Below the pieces are notes generated by a model. The model was not told the DNA's origin. It searched no databases and saw only the letters and a list, made by a program, of their open reading frames with translations. The translations under genes were made by a program, and so were the position numbers. This document shows, piece after piece, positions 31,849 through 41,638 of a stretch of 64,000 nt of DNA. The DNA is from Ensifer sp. IC4062 (lineage in GTDB: Bacteria; Pseudomonadota; Alphaproteobacteria; Rhizobiales; Rhizobiaceae): NCBI RefSeq assembly GCF_020193575.1, contig NZ_JADYVD010000006.1, positions 109,709 to 173,708 on the forward strand. The letters are read 5' to 3'. How positions within the stretch are numbered: position 1 is the first letter of the stretch; every line of letters starts with the position of its first letter.

Positions 31849-31945
31849 GCTTGATGACGGAGGGGGAACCATCGACGTTTCCGAGCGTTGCTATATCTCG
31901 CGGCGCTCCGGTCCGGGACGCCGCGTCTCGCCATTGGAGGGATTG

Positions 31946-32419
31946 ATGAAGGCGGAACCTCAGGAAGAACACCGCTGGTTAGAACAGTTGTTGGGTGAAT
32001 GGCAGGTCACGTCGCTATCCCCGACCGAGGGCGGCCAGTCGCAGCCTCCATGGACGGAAAACGTTCGCTCGATCCACGGCCTCTGGATAGTCTGCGAGGG
32101 ACAAGGAACGATGCCGGACGGCAGCGCCGCCCAGTCGTTGATGACCCTGGGCTTCAATCCGCAGACGAACCGGTATGTCGGCACCTGGGTCGGCTCGATG
32201 ATGACGCACATGTGGGTCTATGACGGCGTGCTCGAAGACGACCGTAAGACGCTTACGCTCAACTGTGAGGGGCCGGACTTCAACCGACCCGGCAGATCCG
32301 CCAGCTATCAGGACGTCATAACCCTCATCGACGGCAACCATCGAACGCTGACGGCCCGCGTCCAGACAGAAGACGGGAACTGGAAGGAGATCATGGCCGC
32401 GGACTATCGCCGGCGCTAA
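31946..32419 (+). CDS. DUF1579 family protein
   Basis: 157 residues from the ATG at 31946, which has GGAGGGA 5 bases upstream; a TTG four codons earlier overlaps that site and is rejected. Features are EEHRWLEQLLGEWQV near the N-terminus and TLGFNPQTNRYVGTW. The whole chain looks like a small beta-barrel. Function unknown. It is co-directional with the DUF899 gene (97-base gap) and the VOC gene. In rhizobia and relatives such genes are often linked to VOC proteins. Confidence 0.8.
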   Translation: MKAEPQEEHRWLEQLLGEWQVTSLSPTEGGQSQPPWTENVRSIHGLWIVCEGQGTMPDGSAAQSLMTLGFNPQTNRYVGTWVGSMMTHMWVYDGVLEDDRKTLTLNCEGPDFNRPGRSASYQDVITLIDGNHRTLTARVQTEDGNWKEIMAADYRRR

Positions 32420-32449
32420 TGCAGATCGCCCCAAAATGCGCAGCGGATT

Positions 32450-32520
32450 GGGCCAGAGACATGCATAAATACCAAGATGTAAAGCGCATGGCATGAGTTC
32501 GTCTGAACGCGACGCGCTTT
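32450..32520 (+). repeat. Candidate intergenic repeat with inverted AAAGCGC-type ends
   Basis: The stretch GACATGCATAAATACCAAG...AAAGCGCATGGCATGAG...GCGACGCGCTTTAA contains inverted TAAAGCGC / GCGCTTTA arms and resembles a short repeat I recall from many rhizobial intergenic regions. No second copy is seen in this window, so the call is tentative. Confidence 0.4.
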
Positions 32521-32596
32521 AATGGACGGCAGGCAAACCACTGTTCCGCTGCCGCGAATGGCAGCACATTCCCAACAACAAACCGGAGGAGAGACA

Positions 32597-33367
32597 ATGA
32601 CGAGTGAGCATGGGAAATTCGTCTGGTACGAACTGATGACGACCGACACGAAGGCCGCCCAAACTTTCTACGAGAACGTGATTGGCTGGCGCGGCAGCGA
32701 TGCCGGCATGCCGGGCATGGAATACACGCTGTTCTCGGTCGGTGATCGGCATGTGGCGGGACTGATGACGATGCCCGAGGGCGCTCTCGAGATGAAGATT
32801 CCCCCGGCCTGGCTCGGCTATGTCGCCGTTGACGACGTCGACGCGGCCGCCGCCAAGCTCGCCGCGGATGGCGGCAACGTTCACCGCGCTCCCGACGACA
32901 TCCCGGGCGTCGGCCGCTTCGCCATCGTCACCGATCCACATGGTGCCGTGTTCGCGCTTTTTAAGGGAACAAGCGAGGAATCCCCGGCGCTTGAGCAGAT
33001 GGCACCCGGAAACGTCGGCTGGCACGAGCTGATGGCCGGCGATCTTGATACCGCCTTCCCCTTCTATTCCAACCTGTTCGGCTGGACCAAGGACCAGGCC
33101 ATGGACATGGGCGATATGGGCACCTATCAGATCTTCGCCTGGAACGGTACGCAGATCGGCGGCATGATGACCAAGCCGAAGGACGTTCCCGCACCCTATT
33201 GGCTCTATTATTTCAACGTCGAGGCGCTGGATGCCGCGATCGAGCGGGCAAAGGCCGGTGGCGCGAAGGTGGTCTTGGAGCCCATGGAAGTCCCAGGCGG
33301 CGCTTGGATCGTCCAATGCATCGATCCGCAGGGCGCCCTTTTCGCCCTTGTCGCTCCAAAGCGTTGA
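32597..33367 (+). CDS. Two-domain VOC (glyoxalase-fold) family protein
   Basis: 256 residues from the ATG at 32597 (GGAGGAGAGACA directly upstream); the open frame before it runs through a repeat. Two beta-alpha-beta3 domains are in tandem: FVWYELMTTDTKAAQTFY (about 7-24) and GWHELMAGDLDTAFPFY (about 140-156). Each ends in a D-P-H/Q-G-A motif (TDPHGAVFALF and IDPQGALFALV). VOC proteins bind metals and small hydrophobic or antibiotic ligands; no specific activity can be read here. Third gene of the MarR-linked set. Confidence 0.87.
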   Translation: MTSEHGKFVWYELMTTDTKAAQTFYENVIGWRGSDAGMPGMEYTLFSVGDRHVAGLMTMPEGALEMKIPPAWLGYVAVDDVDAAAAKLAADGGNVHRAPDDIPGVGRFAIVTDPHGAVFALFKGTSEESPALEQMAPGNVGWHELMAGDLDTAFPFYSNLFGWTKDQAMDMGDMGTYQIFAWNGTQIGGMMTKPKDVPAPYWLYYFNVEALDAAIERAKAGGAKVVLEPMEVPGGAWIVQCIDPQGALFALVAPKR

Positions 33368-33408
33368 CGGCGGCGTTTCGGACGCGCGCCTAGTAAATTA
33401 AGAGCAGG

Positions 33409-33436
33409 GGGGCGCCTCTCCGTGCGGGGGCGCCCC
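33409..33436. terminator. GC-rich hairpin between convergent VOC and LysR genes
   Basis: GGGGCGCC (33409-33416) pairs with GGCGCCCC (33429-33436), loop of 12 bases. T-run is poor. Confidence 0.55.
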
Positions 33437-33462
33437 TCTCCAATTCGGACCATGCATATGCG

Positions 33463-34425
33463 TCACTCCGAAGCCGTCTCGATGCGGTCCTGGCGATTGC
33501 TCGCCCGCGCGAACAGTTGCGGCGCAACACGGGCATGCCTGGCGAGAAAATCGAGCAAGGCCCGAATACGCGCGGGAAGCGCGCCGCCCTGGCCCAGGAA
33601 GACGGCATGAATCTCTTCCAGATCGCCGGGATTCAATTCTTCCAGCACGGGAACGAGCCGGCCGGCCTCAATGTCGGCGCGCACGGTGAACTCCGCAAGC
33701 CTCGCCAGCCCGGCGCCGGCAAGGGCGAGGTGGCGCAGTCCCTCGCCGTCGCTCACTTGCAGCGTCCCGGAAGCCGGCAGGACGATCGTTTGTCCGCCGG
33801 ATTGGATCGGCCAGCCGTCGACGGAGCGCGCGTAGCAGAAGCCGAGACGGTTATGGACCTCGAGCTCTTCGATGCTCGAGGGCGTTCCGTACCGATCGAG
33901 ATAGGAGGGCGCCGCCACGATCACCATTCGCGTGGCGCCGAGTTTGCGGGCAATCAGCGCCGAACTCTTCAGTGGCCCTGATCGGATGGCGATATCGGCA
34001 CGCGCCTCCATCAGGTCGACCACCGCGTCGGTCTGGACGATCTCGAGTGAGACGACGGGAAACCGCTCCCGGAATTCGGACAGGAGCGGCATGAGGATAT
34101 GGGTTGCGAAGGAAGCGCTGACATTCAGCCGGACCCGTCCCGTCGGTATCTCGCCTCCGGCCGCACAGCGTTCGGCCTCCGCGATGTCGGCGAGGATGCG
34201 GGCGGTGCGCTCGTAGAAGGCACAACCCTCCGGCGTCAGTTGCAGCCGCCGCGTGGACCGGTTGACCAGACGGACGCCGAGCCGATCCTCGAGCCGGAGA
34301 ACGAGCTTACTGACTGCCGAAGGCGTCATGCGGAAATGGCGCGCTGCCGAAGAGAAGCCGCCGAGCTCGACCGCCTTGGCGAAAACCTCCATTTCCCCTG
34401 AACGATTGACCGAAAGCCGAGACAT
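33463..34425 (-). CDS. LysR-family transcriptional regulator
   Basis: 320 residues. N-terminal helix-turn-helix (about 8-65) with GEMEVFAKAVELGGFSSAARH and MTPSAVSKLVLRLEDRLGVRL, followed by a substrate-binding-type sensor domain (RVRLNVSASFATHILMPLL onward). Subgroup resembles those controlling divergent oxidoreductase genes. It is divergent from the aldo/keto reductase gene with a 108-base gap, the usual LysR regulator/target layout, so that gene is the likely target. The inducer is unknown. Confidence 0.92.
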   Translation of the reverse strand: MSRLSVNRSGEMEVFAKAVELGGFSSAARHFRMTPSAVSKLVLRLEDRLGVRLVNRSTRRLQLTPEGCAFYERTARILADIAEAERCAAGGEIPTGRVRLNVSASFATHILMPLLSEFRERFPVVSLEIVQTDAVVDLMEARADIAIRSGPLKSSALIARKLGATRMVIVAAPSYLDRYGTPSSIEELEVHNRLGFCYARSVDGWPIQSGGQTIVLPASGTLQVSDGEGLRHLALAGAGLARLAEFTVRADIEAGRLVPVLEELNPGDLEEIHAVFLGQGGALPARIRALLDFLARHARVAPQLFARASNRQDRIETASE

Positions 34426-34533
34426 ATGACTTCAACTCACAAATGATGTTCCGAACAGCAGTCTATCTCCAAAAGGTAAAGAGCTCCACGTTCATGTCTC
34501 CAGACGCATTAAGACGACAAGGGAGTTTGAGAT

Positions 34534-35568
34534 ATGGAGCATCGACGGCTTGGCTCATCCGGCTTGAAAGTTCCGGCGCTGAGCTTTGGTGCAGGCACGT
34601 TCGGCGGCAAGGGCCCGCTCTTCGGCGCCTGGGGCACGACGGATGACGCGGAGGCGCGACGCCTTGTCGACATCTGCCTCGAGGCGGGTGTCAATCTTTT
34701 CGACACGGCGGATGTCTATTCGGACGGCGCGTCGGAGGAGGTGCTCGGCGCAGCGATCAAGGGGCGCCGTGAAAAGGTGATCCTTTCCACCAAGATGTCG
34801 CTGCCGATGAGCGACGGGCCGAACGATGCCGGCTCGTCCCGCTCACGTCTCCTCGGCGGTGTCGATGCGGCGCTGAAACGCCTCGGAACCGACTATATCG
34901 ACCTCATGCAATTGCACGCGTTCGATGCCGGAACGCCGATCGAGGAAGTGCTCTCGACGCTCGACGCCTTGGTCCGCGCCGGCAAGCTCCGCTATGTCGG
35001 CGTCTCAAACTTCTCGGGCTGGCAGCTAATGAAATCGCTCGCCCTCGCCGAGAGATACGGCTATCCCCGTTACGTCGCCAACCAGGTCTACTACTCACTA
35101 ATCGGCCGCGACTACGAGTGGGAACTGATGCCGCTCGGCCTCGACCAGGGCGTCGGGGCCCTCGTCTGGAGCCCACTTGGCTGGGGGAGGCTCACGGGCA
35201 AAATCCGCCGTGGCGAGCCTTGGCCTGACGGAAGCCGGCTGCACGACACCGCAGCCCTCGGGCCGCCGGTCGACGATGAAAAGCTCTACGACATTGTCGA
35301 AGTGCTCGACGTCTTGGCGGGGGAAACCGGCAAGACGGTGCCGCAGATCGCCATCAACTGGCTTCTGCAGCGGCCGACCGTTTCGAGCGTCATCATCGGC
35401 GCCCGCAACGAAGCGCAGCTCCGGCAAAACCTGGGCGCTGTCGGCTGGTCGCTCTCTGCCGATCAGGTCGCAAGCCTCGATAAGGTCAGCGCCACGACGG
35501 CGCCCTACCCGTATTTCCCCTACTACCGGCAGGAAGGCTTTGCCCGCATCAACCCTCGATCGGTTTGA
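34534..35568 (+). CDS. Aldo/keto reductase
   Basis: 344 residues, NADPH-dependent (alpha/beta)8-barrel oxidoreductase. Catalytic set: Asp and Tyr in FDTADVYSDG (about 51-60), Lys in ILSTKMSLP, His in LMQLHAFD (about 127). Late cofactor-binding stretch is SSVIIGARNEAQL. Family is nearest to YajO/Tas-like AKRs (AKR12/13 type by eye), which reduce aldehydes or sugars; the substrate is unknown. Start has AAGGGAG 9 bases upstream. Likely controlled by the divergent LysR protein. Confidence 0.92.
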   Translation: MEHRRLGSSGLKVPALSFGAGTFGGKGPLFGAWGTTDDAEARRLVDICLEAGVNLFDTADVYSDGASEEVLGAAIKGRREKVILSTKMSLPMSDGPNDAGSSRSRLLGGVDAALKRLGTDYIDLMQLHAFDAGTPIEEVLSTLDALVRAGKLRYVGVSNFSGWQLMKSLALAERYGYPRYVANQVYYSLIGRDYEWELMPLGLDQGVGALVWSPLGWGRLTGKIRRGEPWPDGSRLHDTAALGPPVDDEKLYDIVEVLDVLAGETGKTVPQIAINWLLQRPTVSSVIIGARNEAQLRQNLGAVGWSLSADQVASLDKVSATTAPYPYFPYYRQEGFARINPRSV

Positions 35569-35701
35569 GAAGAACGACATGCCACACAGGCAACCGGCTC
35601 CGGGATGACACTCCCGGGTTTCGGCTTGCTTTCTCTCTTCGCATTGCACAAAATTCCCGGGAATGGCCGGCAACGGACCGCCATTGAGGGGAAAAATCTG
35701 C

Positions 35702-38700
35702 ATGTCGATCAAGGCCAGTATCCACCACCTCACGCACTATACTTATGACCGGCCGGTGAGGCTCACACCGCAAATCATCAGGCTGAAACCGGCCGCGCAT
35801 TCGAAAACCAAGGTCATCAGCCACTCGCTCAAGGTCCTGCCTGCCAACCATTTCGTCAATTTGCAGCAGGACCCCTACGGGAACTATCTCGCCCGCTACG
35901 TCTTCCCAGATCCAGTGACAGAACTGAAGATCGAGATCGACCTGGTCGCAGACATGACCGTCTACAATCCCTTCGATTTCTTCATCGAGGAAGAAGCGGA
36001 GCACTGGCCCTTCCGCTATCACGAAGACTTGAGCGAAGACCTGAAGATCTACATGACGCCGGAGGCGATGGGGCCCAGGCTTTCGGCCTTCATGGGGAAC
36101 CTCGACCGGTCACGCCAGCGCACCGTCGATATGATCGTTGCTCTCAACATGCGGCTGCAGAAGGAAATCGGCTACGTCATCCGCATGGAGCCGGGCGTGC
36201 AGTCGCCGGAAGAGACACTCGGCATTGCCAGGGGCTCATGTCGCGATTCCAGTTGGCTCCTGGTGCAGATCCTCCGCAATCTCGGCTTTGCCGCCCGCTT
36301 CGTCTCCGGCTATCTCATTCAGTTGACGCCGGACCTGAAGGCCCTCGATGGCCCCTCCGGCACCGAATACGACTTCACCGACCTTCACGCCTGGGCCGAA
36401 GTCTATCTTCCGGGCGCCGGCTGGATCGGGCTCGATCCGACATCCGGCCTCTTGACCGGAGAGAGCCACATTCCGCTGGCCGCCACTCCGCACTATCGTA
36501 ACGCCGCGCCGATTTCTGGCGAGTTCTTCGGTGATCCGGAGACGAGAAGCGATTTCGCCTTCGAGATGAAGGTTGCCCGCGTCGCCGAACATCCGCGCAT
36601 CACCAAGCCCTTTTCCGACGAGAGTTGGGAAGCACTGAACGCGCTTGGCGACGAGGTCGACCGGGTGCTCGCCGAAAACGACGTGCGCCTGACCATGGGC
36701 GGCGAGCCCACCTTCGTCTCGATCGATGATTTCGAATCCGACGAATGGAACACCGCCGCAGTCGGCCCTACGAAACGGGAGAAGGCGGACGCGCTCATCC
36801 GGCGCCTGCGCGAGCGCTTCGCTCCCGGCGGCTTCCTGCATTACGGACAGGGCAAGTGGTATCCGGGCGAAAGCCTGCCGCGCTGGACCTTTTCCCTCTA
36901 CTGGCGCAGGGACGGTGTGCCGATCTGGCGGGACGCCAATCTGATTGCCGAGGAAAACGGCCGGCACCAGATCAGCGAGCAGGACGCCGAACGCCTGCTC
37001 GTCGCGATTGCCGGCGAACTCGACATCGATGCGGATATGGTCGTTCCTGCCTATGAGGACCCGGCCGAGTGGATCGTCAAGGAAGCAAACCTTCCGGATA
37101 ATGTCGATCCTTCCAATTCGAAACTAAAGGATGCGGAAGAGCGCAGCCGCCTCGCCCGCGTCTTCGAGCGCGGCCTGACGACCCCGACGGGCTACGTGCT
37201 GCCGGTGCAGGCCTGGAACGCGCGTGCGAATGACCGGCGATGGACGAGCGAGAAATGGAAGACCCGCCGCGGCCGGATTTTCCTCGTGCCCGGTGACAGC
37301 CCGGTCGGCTATCGCCTGCCACTCGGCTCATTGCCCTATATCGCGCCCTCCGCCTACCCCTATATCAATCCGGTGGATCCGACAGTTCCGCGCGGCGACC
37401 TGCCGGATTTCGGCGACAGCCGGAGCCGGGCGCAGCAGTCGCGCTTCCAGCCGTCGGAGGAGCCGCCGACACCACTGCCGCCTTCACGCGACGAGATCGA
37501 CGGCGCTGTGCGCACGGCGATCAGCGTCGAGCCGCGCGACGGCCGGCTTTGCGTGTTCATGCCGCCGACGACGAGCATCGAGGAATACCTCGATCTCATC
37601 GCCTCGACCGAGAGGGCCGCCGCCGAGCTTGGCATGCCCGTGCATATCGAAGGCTATCCGCCGCCGCAGGATGAGCGCATCAACGTCATTCGCGTCGCTC
37701 CGGATCCCGGCGTGATCGAGGTCAACATCCATCCGGCAGCGAACTGGCGGGAATGCGTCGATATCACCACGGCGATCTACGAGGAGGCGCGCCAGAGCCG
37801 GCTCGGCACCGACAAGTTCATGATCGACGGCCGCCACGCCGGGACGGGTGGCGGCAATCATGTGGTCGTCGGCGGCCGCAGTCCCAACGACAGCCCGTTC
37901 CTGCGCCGGCCGGATCTGCTGAAGAGCATCGTGCTCCACTGGCAGCGCCACCCTTCGCTCTCCTATCTCTTTTCCGGCCTCTTCATCGGGCCGACCAGTC
38001 AGGCACCGCGCATCGACGAGGCGCGCCACGATTCGCTCTACGAGCTGGAGATTGCGCTCGCGCAGGTGCCGCCGCCCGGCGGTGATCGCCCGCCGCCCTT
38101 GCCATGGCTGGTGGACCGGCTGTTCCGCAACCTGCTCGTCGACGTCACCGGCAATACCCATCGCTCCGAAATCTGCATCGACAAGCTCTTCTCACCGGAC
38201 GGACCGACGGGCCGGCTTGGACTGATCGAGTTTCGTGGTTTCGAGATGCCGCCGAACGCCCGCATGTCGCTTGCCCAGCAATTGCTTGTCCGTGCGCTGA
38301 TCGCGCGCTTTTGGCAAAGCCCGATCGACGGCGGCTTCGTGCGTTGGGGCACTGTGCTGCACGATCGCTTCATGCTGCCGCATCATGTCTGGCAGGATTT
38401 TCTCGACGTGCTTGCGGATCTCCGTACCCACGGCTTCGACTTAAGGCCTGAATGGTTCGAGGCCCAGCTCGAATTCCGTTTTCCCTTCTGCGGCGAGGTG
38501 GAATACGAAGAGGCGAAGCTCGAACTGCGACAGGCGCTGGAACCTTGGCACGTGATGGGAGAGCAAGGCGCCATCGGCGGCACCGTGCGCTACGTCGATT
38601 CCTCGGTGGAGCGCTTGCAGGTGAAGCTCGAAACCGCCAATCCGGACCGCTACACGGTGACCTGCAACGGTCGGCCCGTGCCGCTGACACGAACCCGGAA

Positions 38701-39028
38701 GGGTGGTGTGGCCGTCGCAGGCGTGCGTTACAAGGCCTGGCAGCCCGCCTCCGGCCTGCATCCGGTCCTGCCGGTCAACACTCCCCTTACATTCGATATT
38801 TATGATACATGGTCGAATCGAGCGATCGGCGGCTGCGTCTACCATGTGGCGCATCCGGGCGGACGCAACTATGAGACATTTCCGGTCAACGGCAACGAGG
38901 CGGAAGCACGCCGTCTGGCGCGTTTCGAGCCCTGGGGCCACACCACCGGCGGCTATCGGCTTCGACCCGAGGCCCCGCTGGAGGAATTTCCGCTGACGCT
39001 CGACCTGAGGCGTCCGGCAGGAGTGTAA
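35702..39028 (+). CDS. Transglutaminase-like protein fused to DUF2126 putative amidoligase
   Basis: 1108 residues from the ATG at 35702 (GAGGGG upstream). Residues 1-90 are a Bact_transglu_N domain; about 150-260 a transglutaminase core with the triad Cys180 (GSCRDSSW), His229 (DLHAWAEVY) and Asp245 (GLDPTSG). From about 320 to the end lies DUF2126, listed in Pfam as a putative amidoligase, with [34 protein letters not shown] and [17 protein letters not shown]. The next gene, an ATP-grasp/alpha-E protein, starts immediately after its stop. Such sets are predicted to form and cut amide or peptide bonds on an unknown product. No signal peptide. Confidence 0.88.
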   Translation: MSIKASIHHLTHYTYDRPVRLTPQIIRLKPAAHSKTKVISHSLKVLPANHFVNLQQDPYGNYLARYVFPDPVTELKIEIDLVADMTVYNPFDFFIEEEAEHWPFRYHEDLSEDLKIYMTPEAMGPRLSAFMGNLDRSRQRTVDMIVALNMRLQKEIGYVIRMEPGVQSPEETLGIARGSCRDSSWLLVQILRNLGFAARFVSGYLIQLTPDLKALDGPSGTEYDFTDLHAWAEVYLPGAGWIGLDPTSGLLTGESHIPLAATPHYRNAAPISGEFFGDPETRSDFAFEMKVARVAEHPRITKPFSDESWEALNALGDEVDRVLAENDVRLTMGGEPTFVSIDDFESDEWNTAAVGPTKREKADALIRRLRERFAPGGFLHYGQGKWYPGESLPRWTFSLYWRRDGVPIWRDANLIAEENGRHQISEQDAERLLVAIAGELDIDADMVVPAYEDPAEWIVKEANLPDNVDPSNSKLKDAEERSRLARVFERGLTTPTGYVLPVQAWNARANDRRWTSEKWKTRRGRIFLVPGDSPVGYRLPLGSLPYIAPSAYPYINPVDPTVPRGDLPDFGDSRSRAQQSRFQPSEEPPTPLPPSRDEIDGAVRTAISVEPRDGRLCVFMPPTTSIEEYLDLIASTERAAAELGMPVHIEGYPPPQDERINVIRVAPDPGVIEVNIHPAANWRECVDITTAIYEEARQSRLGTDKFMIDGRHAGTGGGNHVVVGGRSPNDSPFLRRPDLLKSIVLHWQRHPSLSYLFSGLFIGPTSQAPRIDEARHDSLYELEIALAQVPPPGGDRPPPLPWLVDRLFRNLLVDVTGNTHRSEICIDKLFSPDGPTGRLGLIEFRGFEMPPNARMSLAQQLLVRALIARFWQSPIDGGFVRWGTVLHDRFMLPHHVWQDFLDVLADLRTHGFDLRPEWFEAQLEFRFPFCGEVEYEEAKLELRQALEPWHVMGEQGAIGGTVRYVDSSVERLQVKLETANPDRYTVTCNGRPVPLTRTRKGGVAVAGVRYKAWQPASGLHPVLPVNTPLTFDIYDTWSNRAIGGCVYHVAHPGGRNYETFPVNGNEAEARRLARFEPWGHTTGGYRLRPEAPLEEFPLTLDLRRPAGV

Positions 39029-41437
39029 ATGGCGAAGAAGCAAACGGCAGCGACGGAAGAAAAGGATCGGCTCGACCGTGATCCGTTGTTCGGCTATCGC
39101 GCCCTTCCGGGAATCGCCGACGAAATGCTCGATTCGGACGGTAATGTCCGGCCGGTTTGGCAGCGGCTGCTCTCGGCGCTTGGCCGTATGGATGAAACGG
39201 ATCTCGCCAACCGCTTTGCCCGCGCCGATCGTTATCTGCGCGATGCCGGTGTTTTCTATCGGGCCTATGGCGGCCGGGAGAATTCGGAACGAAGCTGGCC
39301 GCTGTCCCATATCCCCGTTCTGATCGACGAGGCGGAATGGGCCGTCGTTTCGCAAGGGTTGATCCAGCGTGCCGAACTGCTCGAACGCGTGGTCGCCGAT
39401 ATCTACGGCGAAAACCGGCTGGTCCAGGAGGGCCTGTTGCCCCCGCCCCTGGTCGCCTCCAATCCGGAGTTCCTGCGCCCGCTGGTCGGTGTCAAACCGG
39501 CCGACGGACATTTCCTGCACTTCTGCTCCTTCGAGATCGGACGCGGGCCGGATGGGAATTGGTGGGTGCTTTCCGACCGCACCGAGGCTCCCTCCGGCGC
39601 CGGCTTCGCGCTGGAAAACCGCGTTGCAACGACCCGCGCTTTTTCCGACGTCTATGCCGAAACCCACGTGCACCGATTGGCGGGCTTCTTCGGCGCCTTC
39701 CGCGATACGCTGCAGGCTCGAAAACAGTATCCGGACGATCGGATTGCCGTCCTTTCGCCCGGCATTGCCAATGAGACCTATTTCGAGCACGCTTACATCG
39801 CCCGCTACCTCGGCTTCATGCTGCTCGAGGGCGAGGACCTGACGGTCGTCGGCGGCCGGGTCATGGTACGCACGGTTGCCGGTCTCAAGCCTGTCGGCGT
39901 GCTATGGCGCCGCCTTGATGCGGCCTTCGCCGATCCGCTCGAACTCAATCAATCCTCCCATATCGGCACGCCCGGGATCGTCGAGGCGTTGAGGGCCGGC
40001 TCCGTCTCGATCGTCAATGCGCTCGGCTCCGGTATCCTCGAAACCCGCGCCTTCCTCGCTTTCATGCCGGCGATCTGCCGTCACTTGCTTGGCGAGGAGC
40101 AAAAGCTGCCGTCGATCGCCACCTGGTGGTGCGGGCAGCAGCCCGAACGCGACAATGTCGCCAGCAATGTCGAGCGCATGGTGATTGGCCCCGCCTATTC
40201 GACCCGTCCCTTCTTCGACGACAACGGACAGTCGGTCCTTGGCACGTCGCTGTGCGAGGACGGCACCTCGATTTCGGAATGGCTTGGAACCGGTGGCGGC
40301 AACCTGGTGGGTCAGGAGGTCGTCACGCTGTCGACGACGCCCGCCTGGGTGCGCGGTCGCCTGACACCGCGGCCGATGAGCTTGCGGGTCTTCGCCGCGC
40401 GCTCGCGCGACGGCTGGCAGATCATGCCGGGCGGTTTCGCCCGCATCGGCTCCGGTGACGACGTAGCGGCAATCGCGATGCAGGCGGGCGGGACGGCCGC
40501 CGATGTCTGGATCGTCAGCGACAAGCCGGTCGAACGCACGACGCTGCTACCGGCCGAGGAAAGCTTCACACGCAACATGCCGGGCAGCCTGCCGAGCCGC
40601 GCGGCGGACAATCTTTTCTGGCTCGGCCGCTATATCGAGCGGGCGGAAGGCGCTCTCAGAATCCTGCGCGCCTGGCACGGACGCTTCGCCGAAGCCGCCG
40701 ACCCGAAAATGCCGCTTCTGAAGGACGTCACCGACTATCTGGCCGCCCTCGACATCAACACGCGCCAACCGGTGCCCGAGAGCCTGCTTGCCAATATCGA
40801 CAGCGCGCTCTTCAGCGCCGGCAATATCCGCGACCGGTTCTCGCCCGACGGTTGGCTGGCTCTCAACGATCTGTCGAGAACGGCGCGCAAGTTCCACACG
40901 ACCGTGCAGGCTGGCGACGACGCCACGCATGCGATGACCATTCTGTTGCGCAAGCTTGCCGGCTTTGCCGGTCTTGTCCACGAAAACATGTACCGCTTCA
41001 CCGGCTGGCGTTTCCTGTCGATCGGTCGCTACATCGAACGCGGCCTCCACATGACGCGCTTGCTTGGACACATGTCGGGACCCGAGGCCCCGGACGGCGC
41101 CTACGATATGCTGCTCGAGATCGGCGACAGCGTCATGACCCACCGCCGCCGCTACAACGTCAACACGGCAGCGCTGACGGTAACCGACCTGCTCGCCCTC
41201 GACCCGCTCAATCCGCGCTCGGTTCTTTATCAATTGAACGAGATCAAGACCGAGGTGGAGCTCTTGCCGAACGCTTTCGTCAACGGTCAGATGTCACCCT
41301 TCTACCGCGAGACGATGCGGCTGCATTCCGGTCTTGCCGTGATGACGCCGGAAGCACTGACCACGACCGTCTACAAGCGGCTGGAACGGGATCTGGAAAA
41401 GCTTTCGGACCTGCTCGCGCAAACCTATCTCGGCTAG
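39029..41437 (+). CDS. Circularly permuted ATP-grasp protein fused to an alpha-E domain
   Basis: 802 residues; the ATG directly follows the TAA of the previous gene. About residues 60-490 form the circularly permuted ATP-grasp type 2 domain (COG2308-like), with AYGGRENSERSWPLSHIPVLI, FEHAYIARYLGFMLLEGEDLTVV and an MVIGPAYSTRP stretch. From about 515 comes the alpha-E domain (COG2307/DUF403), opening with ADNLFWLGRYIERAEGALRI. In many bacteria these are two neighbouring genes; here they are one polypeptide, which supports a physical partnership. ATP-grasp enzymes ligate a carboxylate to an amine via acyl phosphate; the substrate here is unknown. Cytoplasmic. Confidence 0.88.
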   Translation: MAKKQTAATEEKDRLDRDPLFGYRALPGIADEMLDSDGNVRPVWQRLLSALGRMDETDLANRFARADRYLRDAGVFYRAYGGRENSERSWPLSHIPVLIDEAEWAVVSQGLIQRAELLERVVADIYGENRLVQEGLLPPPLVASNPEFLRPLVGVKPADGHFLHFCSFEIGRGPDGNWWVLSDRTEAPSGAGFALENRVATTRAFSDVYAETHVHRLAGFFGAFRDTLQARKQYPDDRIAVLSPGIANETYFEHAYIARYLGFMLLEGEDLTVVGGRVMVRTVAGLKPVGVLWRRLDAAFADPLELNQSSHIGTPGIVEALRAGSVSIVNALGSGILETRAFLAFMPAICRHLLGEEQKLPSIATWWCGQQPERDNVASNVERMVIGPAYSTRPFFDDNGQSVLGTSLCEDGTSISEWLGTGGGNLVGQEVVTLSTTPAWVRGRLTPRPMSLRVFAARSRDGWQIMPGGFARIGSGDDVAAIAMQAGGTAADVWIVSDKPVERTTLLPAEESFTRNMPGSLPSRAADNLFWLGRYIERAEGALRILRAWHGRFAEAADPKMPLLKDVTDYLAALDINTRQPVPESLLANIDSALFSAGNIRDRFSPDGWLALNDLSRTARKFHTTVQAGDDATHAMTILLRKLAGFAGLVHENMYRFTGWRFLSIGRYIERGLHMTRLLGHMSGPEAPDGAYDMLLEIGDSVMTHRRRYNVNTAALTVTDLLALDPLNPRSVLYQLNEIKTEVELLPNAFVNGQMSPFYRETMRLHSGLAVMTPEALTTTVYKRLERDLEKLSDLLAQTYLG

Positions 41438-41469
41438 GGGCCACATGGCGAGGCACGATGCGCTCGAAT

Positions 41470-41602
41470 GGAACCCCTTCCACGCCCTCCCCACAAGGGG
41501 GAAGCGCGGTCTTTGCCGCATCGTCTCGAAGCGAAGGTTTGGAAGTGGCAGGAGATCGCAGGGGCGCCCCTCCCCTCGTGGGAGGGGTCTATCCACCATC
41601 GA
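41470..41602. repeat. GC-rich palindromic repeat region inside the amidoligase cluster
   Basis: Between the ATP-grasp and small transglutaminase genes are CTCCCCACAAGGGGGAAG (about 41489-41506) and CCCCTCCCCTCGTGGGAGGGGT (about 41570-41591), hairpin-forming units of the CTCCCC-CAAGG type also seen at 53314 and 58440. It interrupts an otherwise tight gene cluster. Confidence 0.6.
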
Positions 41603-41638
41603 GATAGCATCGTGGTCCAGTGAAGGCGGCGCATTCTA

